A stretch of DNA of 64,000 bases from Isoetes taiwanensis (Eukaryota; Streptophyta; Lycopodiopsida; Isoetales; Isoetaceae), in the NCBI GenBank assembly GCA_021234155.1, contig JAJEKV010000041.1:5076829-5140828 (forward strand), read 5' to 3'. The notes beneath the pieces were generated by a model, which ran no database searches, had not been told where the DNA came from, and saw only the letters and a list, made by a program, of their open reading frames with translations. A program made the position numbers and the translations under genes. Shown one piece after another: positions 1-12,274 of the stretch; within the stretch, counting starts at the first letter, position 1, and each line of letters opens with the position of its first letter.

Positions 1-1123
1 TGCAATTCTGTTTTTACTTGCATTTCTTGTTTTTACTTGGTTGCAATTCTGTTTTTACTTCACAGAAACAAATTCGAGACTGAAAACTTCCACTGAAAAC
101 AATATATCCACTCGAATTTCTAAATCGCTGCAGGATCTCTTCCATCCCGAGCGAAGTGATCTGCAAGCGTTCCCTTTGCCTCCAATCCGACTGCGTCAAA
201 CCCATCATCCACTCCAAAAAATGCAGCATCAACTGGCTCTTTTTTGCCCCTGTTCCGTTCAGTGAGCTGTGTTCTATTATTTGCAAAACAGAGCAGACAT
301 GGATTATATAGTTGAAGATCAGGCCAACGCACAAGAATCAAGCAAGTAACAACAAAATAGTACCTCTGAGCAAGCGCAGAACTCTGAATCGACTCCATAA
401 GAGGCCGTGGGGCAAGTTTTCTAGGCAAACAGGTTTCGTGGCACTGTGTTTGTGCAAAAACTTTGGGGTTCTTTTTTTCTTTTGGCTCTTGGTGCCTAGT
501 CAAGAAGCGTGCCGGAATGGAGCTTCTCGAACACATGCTCTTCAGTTGGCCTTGCCTCCCCTTTCCTTGGAAGCCATAGCCATGGCTGTGAAAGAAGAAG
601 CTCAGCCTTCGCCTTTGCAAAGCCTTTGCAAAGAAAAAGATGCCGGAAGAAGCCATATAGCTCGAAAAAGCCTTTGCAAAGGAAAAGAGACCATAGCTCG
701 AAGCCCCTGAAGATCATCCATCACACAAATCTACAAGAAAAAATCCAAATTAGTAACAAGAACCGAAAAATAAAAGAAGAATGACTGAAAAACAAGAACC
801 TGCACAAAACTTCGACAAGAGAACCTGCATGCAAGAATTTCTTGCAAAAAAGCCATCCTAGATATCTTTAGAGTCGTCCTCCATCCTCCAGCACGCATAT
901 TGAAGCAAGAAATAGCAAGAAATAGCAAGAAACCTCACAACTTCGTCAAAATCTTCCAAAAATTCGTCTAATGAACCCTCAGAGCTAGATGGCGCCACCG
1001 GAAGGAAACTCAGTGATGGCGCCACCGCAAACAGGATGATCGGCTAAAGAAACGATGGCGCAGGAAGAAGAAAGGGGGAAAAATTTTGACAGAATGAAGG
1101 CTAGGGTGAACTTCACGTTACAC
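1..1123. other. Intergenic, no supported gene
   Basis: Open frames exist on both strands but their translations show no domain, and they overlap each other antisense. Visible structure is limited to a short duplicated T-rich phrase in the first 60 bases and several AAAGCCTTTGCAAAG-like direct repeats at about 615-690. Confidence 0.6.
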
Positions 1124-1223
1124 GAATGTCATTTTTGTTGACATTCCGGCGTGTCAACGCCGCCTCCGCGCTAACGCGCGTCGGCAGCGTTTTCATGCCG
1201 GAATGTCAACAAAAATGACATTC
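1124..1223. mobile_element. Foldback MITE-like element
   Basis: A perfect 27-base inverted repeat occupies 1124-1150 and 1197-1223. It starts GAATGTCATTTTTG and ends in CCGGC. The 46-base GC-rich spacer extends the stem imperfectly. No coding capacity and no clear target-site duplication were seen. This is the normal appearance of a small foldback MITE; superfamily not assigned. Confidence 0.7.
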
Positions 1224-3290
1224 CCGTATACAAAATGACTATCATTTTGAATCAAAGAGTGTTATGCGCCTAGGAGGGTAGGAAAGTGTGGCTTGATTGA
1301 CATGGATCGAGCTTGTCCTGCTACACAAAAGTAGTTAGTTCATTCTTGTGTGCAAGTCTTGTAATTAGCATTCTGTGAAACATACTATTGAAGATAGCAT
1401 GATGTTTCCATAGAATTGTTCAACTCAACACAATACTTTACTCAAGGAAAAAAAATGGGAAATGCAAAGGTGTTTTTTATTTTGCGGTAGGCATGAATTT
1501 ATTATGCTCATGCCTAAAAAGCTTGAATACTTTATGGTGTTACAAATTTGTCATGCTCATGCTTAAAAAGCTTGAACATTTTATGGTGTTATAATTTTGT
1601 TCACCAAACTTAGGTTGCCCTAATTTACATTTATCTACAATTTTGTCTATCAAAATGCATTTTAGTTCACACATTGCCTTGCTACTCATGTTACTACTCG
1701 TGTTCATAGTTTCAATGGTACAAAATGGCCTTCTCAACTAATCATGCTTTTGAGTTTTGTTGTTTCCTATCATTTTCAATTACGATAACAACAATGATGA
1801 CAACAATTGCTGCTAGGACAATGACTTGGACACTAATAGCCAACGAATGGGAGAAACATCTTGTGTAACTACCACAAGCCATAGACATCTCCAACCTCAA
1901 ACTTCCAAGGGAGTGGCTTTGGCATGAATTTCTCGTGCGCTTTACATGGCCCAATGTCTCTAACGTAAGGGATTTATTCTCAAGGTTATGGTCATAGTCA
2001 CCCTTGTTAGGTTGATAATCGCCTGTGGTATAACGTTCTGAAAGACAAAGGGATATGAATCCAACCAGCATCAATTCTGCAGAAAGAAGATAACAGTGAG
2101 GGAAGAATGGGGAGACACAAAAGTATTTCTGAGAGCGCTTTCATTTTTTGAAGAGCCCTGAATAGCTCATTTTGGCTATAAGGTGTCATGCAACTCTTGG
2201 ATGGCCATAACCATACCACTGTGAAACTTAGAGAACTAAAAAGAGAATGTTATTAAAATACTCATGTTCGCAACGTTCTTAGTTTAAATCTGATAGCTCA
2301 AATGCATATTGACCATCTATATTCATGCTTGTAAGCTTCTTCAAAAATCAACCATGTGTTCTGTTAAATTAAAGCCAATTCCATTAAGAAAAGGGTGCAT
2401 CGAGAACAAACTGTTTTTTAATGATTACTACCCCAGATGCTATCTCAAGATTTGGACATAGATTATTAAGAACATTCAATATGAATTCCAAATAAGTCAC
2501 ATGTAAAAGAGGTCCCTAATGCTTTCTATAGTATTTGCAAAGAATTAAGATTTCTCAACAAATAAAAATACCATGTAAGTATCAACAGTAAATGGGAGCC
2601 ATTGAGGGTCTCTCTATATTGTCAATTTCCATTCTATTCTATTCTGACTTTCACATTTTTTGATGCCATATTGCAGAGTTAAATGAATCTTCATTTTGGT
2701 AAAATGCATGGCTACTTGTTCTGCTTCCTTATGTAGAAAATATTAGGTTCTGTTATGTAAGAACATATGTAGGAATAGGTCCTGCTTCCATCTGCAGAAA
2801 AAACTGTTGGCGAGGTGTTCTATTCAGACAAAAGAAATGGATGCACGAACAAGCTATATCAAGATCTTTGCACTTCCAAATCACATAGCTTAGTTGACGA
2901 GTCTGCGGATTCACCTTTTGAAATCTTCATTTTGAATATTTGAGGATTTTCAGGCTTAAATATATGATTTAGCCGCCAGGAATATAAGCAAGGGGACAAT
3001 GATCTGACCTAACTTTTATAGGTGTGGGCGTGTTAACAGAACATGAGTGGACAATCTAAGATAAGAACTGCGTTTCTTATATGAATGTTCTGATAGCATA
3101 AACATGTATACATGTTTTTGAAGTGCATAAGCATCAGAAATAAACCAACGTCCATAAGCAAACCCCTTTGTAAAAGAGAGGCAAGGACAATGAGCCAAGG
3201 AATGGGATCTCTAAATGCCTGCAGAGCATCTTGTTAAAAGCAGAAGCTCTAAGACCTAGAGCCACTACAGCGATCCCAAGGGTAAAAGTT
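1224..3290. other. Intergenic, no firm gene
   Basis: No recognisable gene. The minus-strand frame 1742-2074 ends in a strongly hydrophobic segment of about 22 residues (VIVLAAIVVIIVVIVI) followed by a basic tail. It could therefore be the 3' end of a membrane-protein gene fragment, but nothing upstream supports it. The rest is AT-rich sequence without repeats I can define. Confidence 0.4.
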
Positions 3291-3429
3291 ATGTGATCAC
3301 TATAGTGGCTAAGAAAATGACAAGCAACTGCCATGCATGTTCGTCACACCAGCAGGTGGAGGAACAAACAAAGAAAAATACTTACTACAAAAGGGTTTTG
3401 AGATTAGCTTCTTACCATGGCAATGATGC

Positions 3430-3880
3430 TGGAACAGAGTTTTTTGATAGTGCTAGAACTGGTATAGTAGCTGCCTCGACTGAAATGGCAACACTCCGCA
3501 AATATTTTTTGAATTTGCGACACAAAAAGCTGCAGAAAATATGAAAACAGAGGTAAGTCAATTTTTTAAAGATAAACTCAGTATTCTTGATTGTGGAGTT
3601 GCTGAAGCATTCCGAGAGGGCAAATGTTTTTCATCTGGAAAATCTAGACATACCATTGTGAAGTTTGTAAGCAGAGAATACAAAATGAATGTGTTAAAAA
3701 AAAGAAGTGCATTGAAGGTTCAATCAATATGGATAAACGAAGACTTTACTAAGGAGCAATTCATTCAGCATAAAGCAGAAGCGCAGAAGTATAAAACTGC
3801 CAGGCAAAACGGTCAGAAATCTTATTGAAAACAAGGAAAGGTAATTGTGGATAATTTGGTTGAGACATAGGGATTTGAGA
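3430..3880 (+). pseudogene. L1-type LINE ORF1-like remnant
   Basis: Decayed open frames (main one 3541-3828) encode the C-terminal pattern of L1-type ORF1 / transposase_22-like proteins: RHTIVKF, then LKVQSIWINEDFT, then a basic ARQNGQKSY stretch. In L1 elements this protein binds the element RNA as a chaperone. A continuation (WKQGKVIVDN-like) follows the stop at 3826-3828, showing decay. It lies immediately upstream of an endonuclease remnant on the same strand, as expected for ORF1 followed by ORF2. Assignment rests on motif resemblance only. Confidence 0.5.
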
Positions 3881-3892
3881 CCGCCAGGATTG

Positions 3893-5110
3893 TGTGCTGG
3901 AATATTGATTCCATTAGTCAGTATAAAGTAGATGTAATCAGTTTTTTGCTTGAGACTGTTGATGTTATTTTTTTTCTAAAGACTTGCAAACATGAAGAAA
4001 AAGGTTTAACAAAAATAAATGATTTGTTTTGCTTCATTCTGTGTGGTATAAAAAGTCATGGAGATTAAAAGGGCATGGAGGAATTGCGTGCTATGTAACG
4101 AAGAGTATCCAATATATGATAAAGTTAGTATTGCACCATGGTTCGATGCAATATATGTGGATTGAACTTCCAGGACAACATGGAAAAATCTTTATTGCAG
4201 GGTGTAATTTTCCTCCACGTGGTTCTCCTGTGTATAATGCTAGGAATATAGATCGCGATGATCCCTTCTATCAGTTAGAATAGGATGCGATGTTACTTTT
4301 ACAGGAAGGAGAGGTTCTATTGATTGGAGACATATTCTAAATGAGGTGCACCCTGGACTACCACAACCATCGGATTCGTCGATGCTACGGCCCAGATCGT
4401 ATGTTAAGACCTCTGGGCATCTTTCGTTTCGCTTATAGTCATTTATGATTGGAGGCGCCTATGATTTTGAAATATGAAATACGATTTCGCCTAAGGTTTT
4501 GAGGGAATATCGAACCTCTATATGGCTTTGCCTAAGATTTTAGAATATGAAATACGGGGGCTTGAACCTCTACCAAAATAACTCAATGTCCTAATAAGAC
4601 TACTTTAACCAGTGTATCCAGTGAGCTAATGTGATTATTTTTTATCTTGAATCTATATTTTTTTCTATAACAAATTGTTTTAGAGATATATGGTCTATGG
4701 TTCCAGGAGTTGTTATTTTTACATCCATATCAAATCCCCCTGGAACATCCTGTTATTTTGCTACATATTGGAAGAGTGGCAAACAGAGAGGCAGCAATTG
4801 CAAGTTCAAAAGGAGATCTGGTGTGGATGGGAATGCTTGATGAGCTGGAGGTAGAGGAACATGGCTAGAATCATAACTCCCAAGACAGAATAACGTGGCC
4901 CACTTCATAGGGTAATCATGTACTTAATATGTATAGTGGCCTGGACTTGTTGATATATAATGGCATAAGTAGATTCCCACATTCTAGTAAGCTAACTTGT
5001 AGGGACGCTAGTGTTGTGGACTTGGTTTTGGCCAGGGCATGCCTTGCAAATCAAATGTTATTCAGATAGAGAAAACAATGCCTTAGATAAGCGATCATGC
5101 TCCCTTATGA
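3893..5110 (+). pseudogene. L1-type LINE endonuclease (ORF2 N-terminus), disrupted
   Basis: Broken frames on the plus strand encode an APE-like endonuclease/exonuclease/phosphatase domain, which nicks target DNA in L1 retrotransposition. Visible blocks are a WNIDS-like start near 3900, SWRLKGHGGIACYV at about 4058-4100, the core GCNFPPRGSPVYNARNIDR at about 4200-4257, and LLIGD at 4320. The C-terminal block resumes after about 4800 with LDLLIYNGISRFP and SVVDLVLA, then SDHAPL near 5092-5108. The break between about 4340 and 4800 holds a separate repeat. Several frameshifts and stops are present and no reverse transcriptase follows, so this is a 5' fragment of a dead element. Confidence 0.6.
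4445..4771 (-). repeat. 0.33 kb dispersed repeat, inverted copy A
   Basis: Reverse-complement match over almost its full length to 8340-8673, with scattered substitutions. This copy lies inside the LINE endonuclease remnant, so it is a later insertion there. In the opposite orientation it carries pol III-like A-box and B-box sequences (see copy B). Confidence 0.75.
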
Positions 5111-6917
5111 GTGGTGATGCGTGTTAAAGATCTACATAGGAAGACAAACATTGATACCACATGCAAACGCAAGATTTATATGCAATATAATAAGGCAGCT
5201 CAGTATGAGAAATTGTGTGAAAAAAAGCAATGGAAATAGATTGGCTGGAAGATGCTAAGACTATCAGTGAGGCACTTGCCAAAATGGTTTTGGAAGTTGC
5301 TACTACATATTTCATTGGATCCTTTCAATTGTCTATTCAAAACATATCACTAGGACAAGCTACCCTTTTATATATCTATGTATATGCTATTGCATGTAAG
5401 CCATATTATTGGGCAAAAAAATAATTCTGATGCAGGTACTACCGTGCCTGTTTGGCATTCCAACCCTGCTAATGCATCCACTGCTTTGAGTATTCTAATG
5501 CAGGCATTCATCATATAAAAAATGACATTCAACAAACAGTGTACAGAGCTTTGGTTACGAGATCTCCCTAGAATTAAGTTTGAAACTCAGGCTGTCACTA
5601 GAATCTGAAAGAAAAAGGGTACTTCTTGTCTTCTTTTCATGGTATTTATCTGAAACCCTTATAGAATAGTGGGCATGAAGGGACCCTCCTATCCATATAC
5701 TACATGATCTCATGCCTGCTATGTCCCGACACAGTTAAGTGGAGATCATTACATCTATGGTTTTAACTGGGTATAAATGGGAAAATTAAAGAACTCTTGC
5801 ACCTTGGTACGCTTTTGTATTTTGCATAAATAACCTATAGTATAGAATCCTAGCAAGTATAGATTCGAATGTCTGATATAGATTGTATATCAGAAAGACG
5901 TATATAGATATATAGATTGTACATCAGAAACAATGTTTGGTTTGAATCTTGTTATAAGATGGGCAATATCAAAGTCTGGAGCTTTATTTTAAGCTTAACT
6001 TTCCTCGTACGAACTCATTCTTTCTATGAACAATTATCCTCTTGTTTAACATTCATGTTACCAGATAATTTCATTAAAAAGTAAGTGTGCTTGTGTGGCT
6101 GAGTCATTGCAATAAACTGTTCTTCAACTTCTGTCTGATTATGATAATACATTTCTAACTTATATATATATTCTTATAGAGAGCTGCTTGGCTTGACGAA
6201 CATGAATAATCTGGTTCTTTGGATATGCCACGTGGCCATATGGACGGTTGGGATTGGCAAAGACAATGGGCATGGATATCGTTGATAATCGGGGCAATCT
6301 TGGCCATGAGTTTTTGCTGACATAGCATAATGGACGGATAAGAAGCATCGCAAAGCATCGAACATAGCTTGAGGAAGAGAAAAATAGTCTATTGCTACCA
6401 GACTGCCTTTGCTTCCGCGATTTTGCTCTGGAGCTGGATTTGAGAGTTTGGACTTTGATTTCTAACATACCCTAAGCCCTAATGAAGGTTAGGTCTCTCC
6501 ATTATGCTCGACTGCTTTGATCTCTTTCTTGCAGGGACATGACCCAGTATTTAATCGAGATGCAATTTTTGCCCTGCCATGGTCATGCTTCTAGAGAACT
6601 TTCATGGCAATCGAAGTTTCTGCCTACATTTTTTCGTTGATCTTTTGTGCCTCCTAGAGGTTATAGCGCACAGCGATTTGATCTTTCCACTTTGTCCAAG
6701 TATATATGCATATCTGTTGTGGCCAATCGGAGATCATATCTCCCGGAGTCACATTTCACTTTAAAGCTCAAAGAAGATATACAAAAAAGCATCTCTCTAT
6801 AGGGCTTCATGTAGTGCTGCAGGTCTCCAGATTCAAAGTAAAACCAGGTTTTTGTTTAAGCATTAATTTTTTATAGGAAGTCTGACATGTTAGGTATTTG
6901 GCTTTGCTAGTGGCAAA
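5111..6917. other. Intergenic; possible fragment promoter
   Basis: The frame 5230-5424 (about 30 residues from MEIDWLEDAKTISEALAKM) may be further LINE decay. From about 6170 to 6530 the sequence is less AT-rich, includes CACGTGG at 6229 and a CCCTAATGAAGG stretch. It precedes the JmjN fragment on the plus strand, so it may be a former promoter or 5' leader. No other gene seen. Confidence 0.3.
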
Positions 6918-7274
6918 ATGGTTAAGGGAAGACTCAAGGCTAAGGGTGTTGAAAAACAGAAGGTTTGCTTCGAAACAAAGAAAGAGATCTGGAAAGGATT
7001 CGGGGTGCTTAACCTCTTAGACGCACCTGTATTTTAACCAACTGCAGAAGAATTGAAGGAAGCTTTATGTTTCATAGCCAAACTCCATTCTATGGTACGG
7101 CCTTATGGTCTTTGCCGCATTGTCCCACCAGAATCATAGAAACCTCCATTTGCTTTAGACCCACACTCTTTCTGTTACCCTATAAAGTTGCATGCCATAC
7201 ATCAGCTGCTGCAGAAAAGGCCTGTAGCATGTAATTCAGAGATGTTTAAGATGGAATATGACAAGTATTTGTAA
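6918..7274 (+). pseudogene. JmjN-domain histone demethylase fragment
   Basis: A single continuous reading frame of 118 codons, broken only by TAA at 7035-7037 and TAG at 7137-7139, encodes a JmjN domain. The order is APVF-(stop)-PTAEEL, then FIAKL, RPYGLCRIVPPES-(stop)-KPPFAL, and MEYDKYL at the end. JmjN domains sit at the N-terminus of KDM4/KDM5/JMJ14-type lysine demethylases and pack against the JmjC catalytic core. The stops replace a Tyr and a conserved Trp (inferred from the family). No JmjC domain follows within 1 kb. I read this as a captured or decayed first exon, not an active gene. Confidence 0.7.
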
Positions 7275-8339
7275 ACTCAGTGAAGAACATTAGGAAGTTG
7301 GCCTCTAATCTTTCTTTGTTTCAAAGCCAATGAAAGAGAAACTAAATTAGACAATGATAGGAACCATCTTATATATGTAAAAGGAGGATCTGATATCATA
7401 TATTGCAGAAAAACATACAGACATGAAATGGATACCATGTTGCATACGGAAGTTATTTTAGAATTGCAGTATCATCTTAATTCTTTGAAGAGCCATTTAC
7501 CATGTGGCTTAACTTCTATAGTTCTGTAGTTTCATAGTCATACGTTATGTCTTCGACCTCCGCAAGAGACCAGAAAACAGAACCGTGATTTTGTCTTCTT
7601 TGAAAAAACTGGATGGTTGGAAAAGATTTGACATGTAACATAAAAATTATATTTGATTTAGAAAGGATATTGAAAGGGAAAAGACGAAGGGATGAGTGTT
7701 AGCAGTAGTCACATTGATAGCTCAAAACTATAAGAGCATCACAAAAGCTATATCCTAGCCCTAATTTTCAAAATCGTGATCCTCTTCAAATGATTATTAT
7801 ACCTAAACAAATGGCTAGCAACTAATCCAATGGCATTATGAGCTAAAACAATGCCGATGAAAGAATTTGTTGATGCTTTTTGTCACATATTTAGCGAAAA
7901 TATGAATTATTACTTCAAATGCTTGCACTTGAATGTCACTGAGGTGCAAATTTAACATGCTATTGAGTTTATTGATCTTTAGGTTCAAGTTTGAATTATG
8001 TTTTTCCAGATTTTGACTCTATCTATTGCTCTATTAAGTCATGTTAATGATATGATTGACTCTTGAAAAGAAGTTGAATGTTTTGTGGGAACTTCATAGG
8101 TTGGAGGTGTGTGTCTATAAATCTGACATCTGATTGAACATCCTAAGTGTTCATTTAACTTGGTAAAATCTAAGATTGAGCTGCGAAAATGAGCTGCCAC
8201 ATTCTAGACGCTTGCACAACACATACAGCTGTACTATTTCAATTTCAGCAAGAGAAAAAGCACAATACACCCATCTATTATAATTGGTTTGTCATTTAAA
8301 TTGTCAAATGCATGCGGTCTTGAATGTTTAAGATTTCAT
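7275..8339. other. Intergenic, nothing recognised
   Basis: AT-rich DNA following the JmjN fragment. I found no domain, repeat pair or RNA gene. Confidence 0.5.
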
Positions 8340-8673
8340 AATATGTAGCAAAATAACAGGGGGTTCCAAGGGGATTTGATATGGATGTAAAAATAACAAT
8401 TCCTAAAACCATAGACCATATATCCCTAAAACAATTGAATGAGTTGTTATAAAAAAAAACATGGATTCAAGATAAAAAATAATTACATTAACTCACTGGG
8501 TACATTGGTTAAAGTAGTCTTATTAAGACATTGAGTTACTTTGGTAGAGGTTCAAGCCCCCGTATTTCATATTCTAAAATCTTAGGCAAAGTCGTATAGA
8601 GGTTCGATATTCCCTCAAAACCTTAGGCGAAATCGTATTTCATATTTCAAAATCATAGGCGCCTCCAATCATA
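8340..8673 (+). repeat. Dispersed repeat copy B with tRNA-like boxes
   Basis: Inverted partner of 4445-4771. On this strand TGGTTAAAGTAG (8506-8517) resembles a pol III A box. GGTTCAAGCCC (8549-8559) fits the B-box consensus about 32 bases further on, a tRNA-like spacing. No aminoacyl stem closes around it, so it is not a tRNA gene; a tRNA-derived short retroelement is possible. Confidence 0.65.
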
Positions 8674-9629
8674 ACATCAAAGACCTATATAAACCAATCC
8701 TTATCACTTCAGTCTTAAACATTGCAATTTTAAACTTCTAGTTAAGATCAACTGATGTTTTAGAATGTCTTGGAAGTAGTTAACTGGTCATCTCTAGACA
8801 CGCTTGACTCCTGGACACTATCTATATGTCGGGCCAAACTTACACTGTATGAATAAAGTACTACAAGCATGAAACATCAAAAGATAACAACTATGCGAAA
8901 GCCACCGTAAAAACATTGAGCTTACGCATGCCCCCCTTTGCACCACCCCATTGGTGAGTAACTTGTTTATATATGTGCAGGTGTCTACCTTGTGATACCA
9001 GTGGCAAATTCGTCCTGGAGTTCAGATATTTAAGCATGTTTTAGTTTTGTAAATGTTCTAGTTTTACTATGCTAAAACAATTATGGAAAAATTTCGATAA
9101 CTTATGAACATTGTTATCAAATTCAAGATAGTTGTTGAAAGATACGATCAAGTACATTCAAACAAAAAAAAAATGTTTTTCGCAAGTTTCTTTCTGGCCT
9201 ATCACGGCAGCCTTCAATGGGCGCCCTGGTATCCTAGGGGGCTGCCACCTCAACCTTGGTGCCCCGGACACCTTACAACTTGAGGTGGCACTGTTCAATT
9301 GGCAAGCAACTAAGTTTTCCATGTACGTATTCTTGGTGGGCATGTTGTCATATAAAAAATATAGTCATTGAAATGCTCAGAATTTTGCAATTCTAGTTTT
9401 GCGCTTAAATGCACAGCCAATGGAACCCCACGAATAATCCTTAATAATCCCACGAATCTGGGCTTAAATAATCCCACTGTCAACCAACGGACTTCCTTCT
9501 TGGATTAGTGACCTCAAAATAATGAGTATAGGTTGAAAAGCTAGCAAGAAAATGTACTTGCATGCAACTATATAACCTACTAAAAACGACCTACTAAGCG
9601 TACTTGCCTACAACTATGACCTAGTTTTG
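8674..9629. other. Intergenic, nothing recognised
   Basis: No gene or repeat family defined. The frame 9132-9371 overlaps an antisense frame and has no domain. Confidence 0.5.
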
Positions 9630-9870
9630 ACTGGAAGTCAGTATATATCAAGCGAGATCAGGTTAATGTGGCCAAAAATTCCGTTGTTGGCCACTCCATC
9701 CCCATCCAACCCATCGATCCGCTTGATCCCCATGGGGCTGCCCTACCATGCCCCATTCATGGGTCCGAGGGAGATATGCCATGCTTAAGCGCCCATGGCA
9801 CAACACTTATGCCATGCATGCCCTGCGCCATTTATGGGACCTGCCAACGTACCTGCCAAATTCCCTTTCA
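9630..9870 (+). repeat. Dispersed repeat, inverted partner at 31 kb
   Basis: Matches the reverse complement of about 31050-31317. Shared landmarks in order are GACTGG, TATATATCAAGC, GGTTAATGTGGC, CCACTCCATCCCC, AACCCATCGAT and TTGATCCCCATGGGG. The two copies lie 21 kb apart in opposite orientation. Confidence 0.7.
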
Positions 9871-10059
9871 AGCATTTCTGTCATATAGCGCATCCCACTT
9901 TCTGTCCCTAGATCCGTACCCTGCCATAAGGTGCATACACACAAGCCACATAATGACACCACGATATATTGACTGGCCATATTAACCAGTGTCCAACATA
10001 TTAATGGGACCATAAAACGGGCCACATTAAACATCATCTTGCCACTTCATACCCATGGC

Positions 10060-10328
10060 ACATGAACCTCAATGGTGGTGGTTAATCTGGCCATAAGGTT
10101 AGTCTTGCATAATAGTAGTGGTTAATGTGGTCACAAGGGTAATCTTGCCTAATAGTAGAAGAACTTATGTGCTCAGAGGGTTAGTCTTGCCAGATTAACC
10201 ACTACAACAATATCCAAAGATTAACACCTTAACATCTTATCATATTATGTTTAGGAACAACACAATACTATACACAATGCAGGTAAAAACACAATGTGGA
10301 CATGGGTTAATGTGGCCACAGGTCATAG
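10060..10328. repeat. Left part of TTAATG/GGCCA minisatellite
   Basis: Degenerate repeats of GGTTAATGTGG and TAGTCTTGCC. The last 45 bases read smoothly into the array at 20786 once the retrotransposon is removed, so both parts were one array before insertion. Confidence 0.7.
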
Positions 10329-12231
10329 TGTTGCCCCCAAAGGGCAACATGCTAATTGTGGTCTATGCATTCAAACTAGGTCAATTTATCTTAAAAGACT
10401 AGGTTAAAGTTTGGAAGATTCTTGGTATTCAACATTGATGTGGAGGTCAAAGGATGTTCATTCTTCAGGTCAACAAGTGCTCGAGGTTCAAAACTCACAT
10501 GAGGTACTTTATTCAAGGTCAAAATGCTTAGTCAAGAATATGCTCTAGAAGATTCTGGGTTAAGAAGTTTGGAAGGCATTTTTTGAAGATTGGAAGTTAA
10601 AAGATTGGAAGACCCCATGGTACTTGATTCCATTCCCTAAGCCATTCTTATCCATTTCTATTCTTACCCCTTGAAATTTCCTAGCCATCTTTCCCTATAC
10701 TTATATCCTCTTTTGTTCACCCTTGCATACCCTATCAATTTTCCTTTCCCAATACATCCTTATTTCCCCATAATTTATTCCCACCATTGCCTCCATAGCT
10801 TTTGCCCTTTCTCTTTCTATGCCATGTTCTTGCAAATTCCCCCATACCTATTCACCATTGTGCCATAAAAAAGCCATGTTATATGGAATATCCCCGTTCA
10901 TAATGCTCAAAATCTGGTATATTCCCCCAAATATTAGGGTTGCCTTTGCTCAAATGTCACTCCTTTAATGTTTTTTCATGGGTGACCCCCTAAACCATGG
11001 CCTAAACTCTTCAAAAACACAAAATATGGAATATTCCTGGTTTATACTTCAAGAAATACGGTGATCGTATCGCGCAGATCTTCAGAAAATACAGCTGTTG
11101 CAAACCTAAAACTAGAAACGAGCTTGAATCACGCCGGAACCGAGTTTTTAAACCATAAGACCTACCTAAACCTGGATTCCTGCTCTTAAGCATCATGTTA
11201 AGCCTAAATTTAAGCCCTAAGATGCCGGAATCATTAAATTCAAACTTATATACCAGGGGATCAACAACAGAAGTTTTTCGAAGGCCCAGAAGTATTCAGA
11301 TCCTACATTGATCATTGCTGAGCAAGATCTGGACGATCCTTGAAGTTCTTGAGCTCTCCTCAATTGGATCTACAAGATCTAGTTGACATTACTTTCGAAA
11401 ATTATTTATTGACTTGTGATGATTATTTGCTTGTGATTAAAGCTATGAAGCATCCTTATATTCTGTTATCATGATATATTTACCTTCATATCAATTCAAA
11501 TTGATTGCCAAGTTGTCAAATCCATCTCTGATATTTTTTCTTAACAATTCTTGCCACAAAATATCTTATAGAAAATTTTCGTGTGTTTCCCAATTCCTTT
11601 GGCCCACTTGTTAGCTATTCTTAGGATTTGTGTAAGCCCAGGGAGTTGAAATCATCCAAAAATACCACGTATAGCTCAAATTCAAAAAAATTACTCTCGG
11701 GTTTGCACATTTTTGACTGTATCTTGCCAAATCCAGCCATAAAAGATACCTTTACACTTCCAAATGAGGATTTGACTATTTGCCTCTCTTCTTTATCACC
11801 ACTACAACCTATTTGCTTTGGAAATTTCAAAAAACATGATTGGTAGTTCCAAATGTCATTTTCTGATCACTGTTTTCCACATTTGACCTTTATTGACCAA
11901 ATTTTGACCACACTTTGAGCTCGAATAACTCACAAATTAAGTTTCTGACTCGGTCAGAGACTCTACTGTTGGTTACCTACAACTTTTTTGACCAAGTCTA
12001 CAGTGCCTGTCTCAACAAATCGATCTACATCTCAACACCACAACTGTTTTGGCAAGGGTGCCAGTTTTTGGAAATGGGAAAGGTATAGAACTTCAAAATT
12101 TTGAACTTGTCTTTGAAATTATCTTGCATAGACTGATCACCTTAAGTGATCTGGAGGTTCTAACCCCAATTTGAGTGAAAACTCGAATTGGTTCCTTGTG
12201 GTTGACCTTTAAGCCAGGTTTAGGGTCAACA
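10329..12231 (+). repeat. 5' LTR
   Basis: 1903 bases, TG...CA ends. It differs from the 3' LTR by lacking 11 bases near 10736 and by a small number of single-base changes. It should contain the promoter and polyadenylation signal; the inner ORFs are not coding. A repeated GGCAA palindrome sits at its first bases. Confidence 0.95.
11247..11252 (+). promoter_or_regulatory. Putative LTR TATA box
   Basis: TATATA in the context CTTATATACCAGGGG, placed mid-LTR where the U3/R junction is expected. The same motif is conserved at 19801-19806 in the 3' LTR. No other TATA-like site with this context was noticed in the LTR. Confidence 0.4.
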
Positions 12232-12234
12232 TTT

Positions 12235-12253
12235 TGGAGGTTCTACCGAGATT
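12235..12253 (+). promoter_or_regulatory. Primer-binding site, tRNA-Gln type
   Basis: TGGAGGTTCTACCGAGATT begins three bases after the LTR end. Its complement ends in GAACCTCCA, which fits the 3' end of plant tRNA-Gln as I remember it, with one mismatch. The same site follows the LTR end of the second element at 24265. Confidence 0.6.
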
Positions 12254-12274
12254 CTACCTGGATTTTGAGAACTC

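Noticed and set aside
120-656. 178-codon minus-strand ORF near window start
   Set aside because: Heavily overlapped by antisense ORFs, low-complexity Lys/Phe repeats from AAAGCC-type DNA repeats, no domain.
8500-8575. Possible tRNA gene
   Set aside because: A and B boxes fit, but no acceptor stem or complete cloverleaf can be formed; kept only as part of a repeat.
10329-12231. ORFs inside the LTRs (for example 11011-11196 and its twin at 19565)
   Set aside because: Present in both LTRs only because the LTRs are duplicates; no domain, and antisense overlaps.
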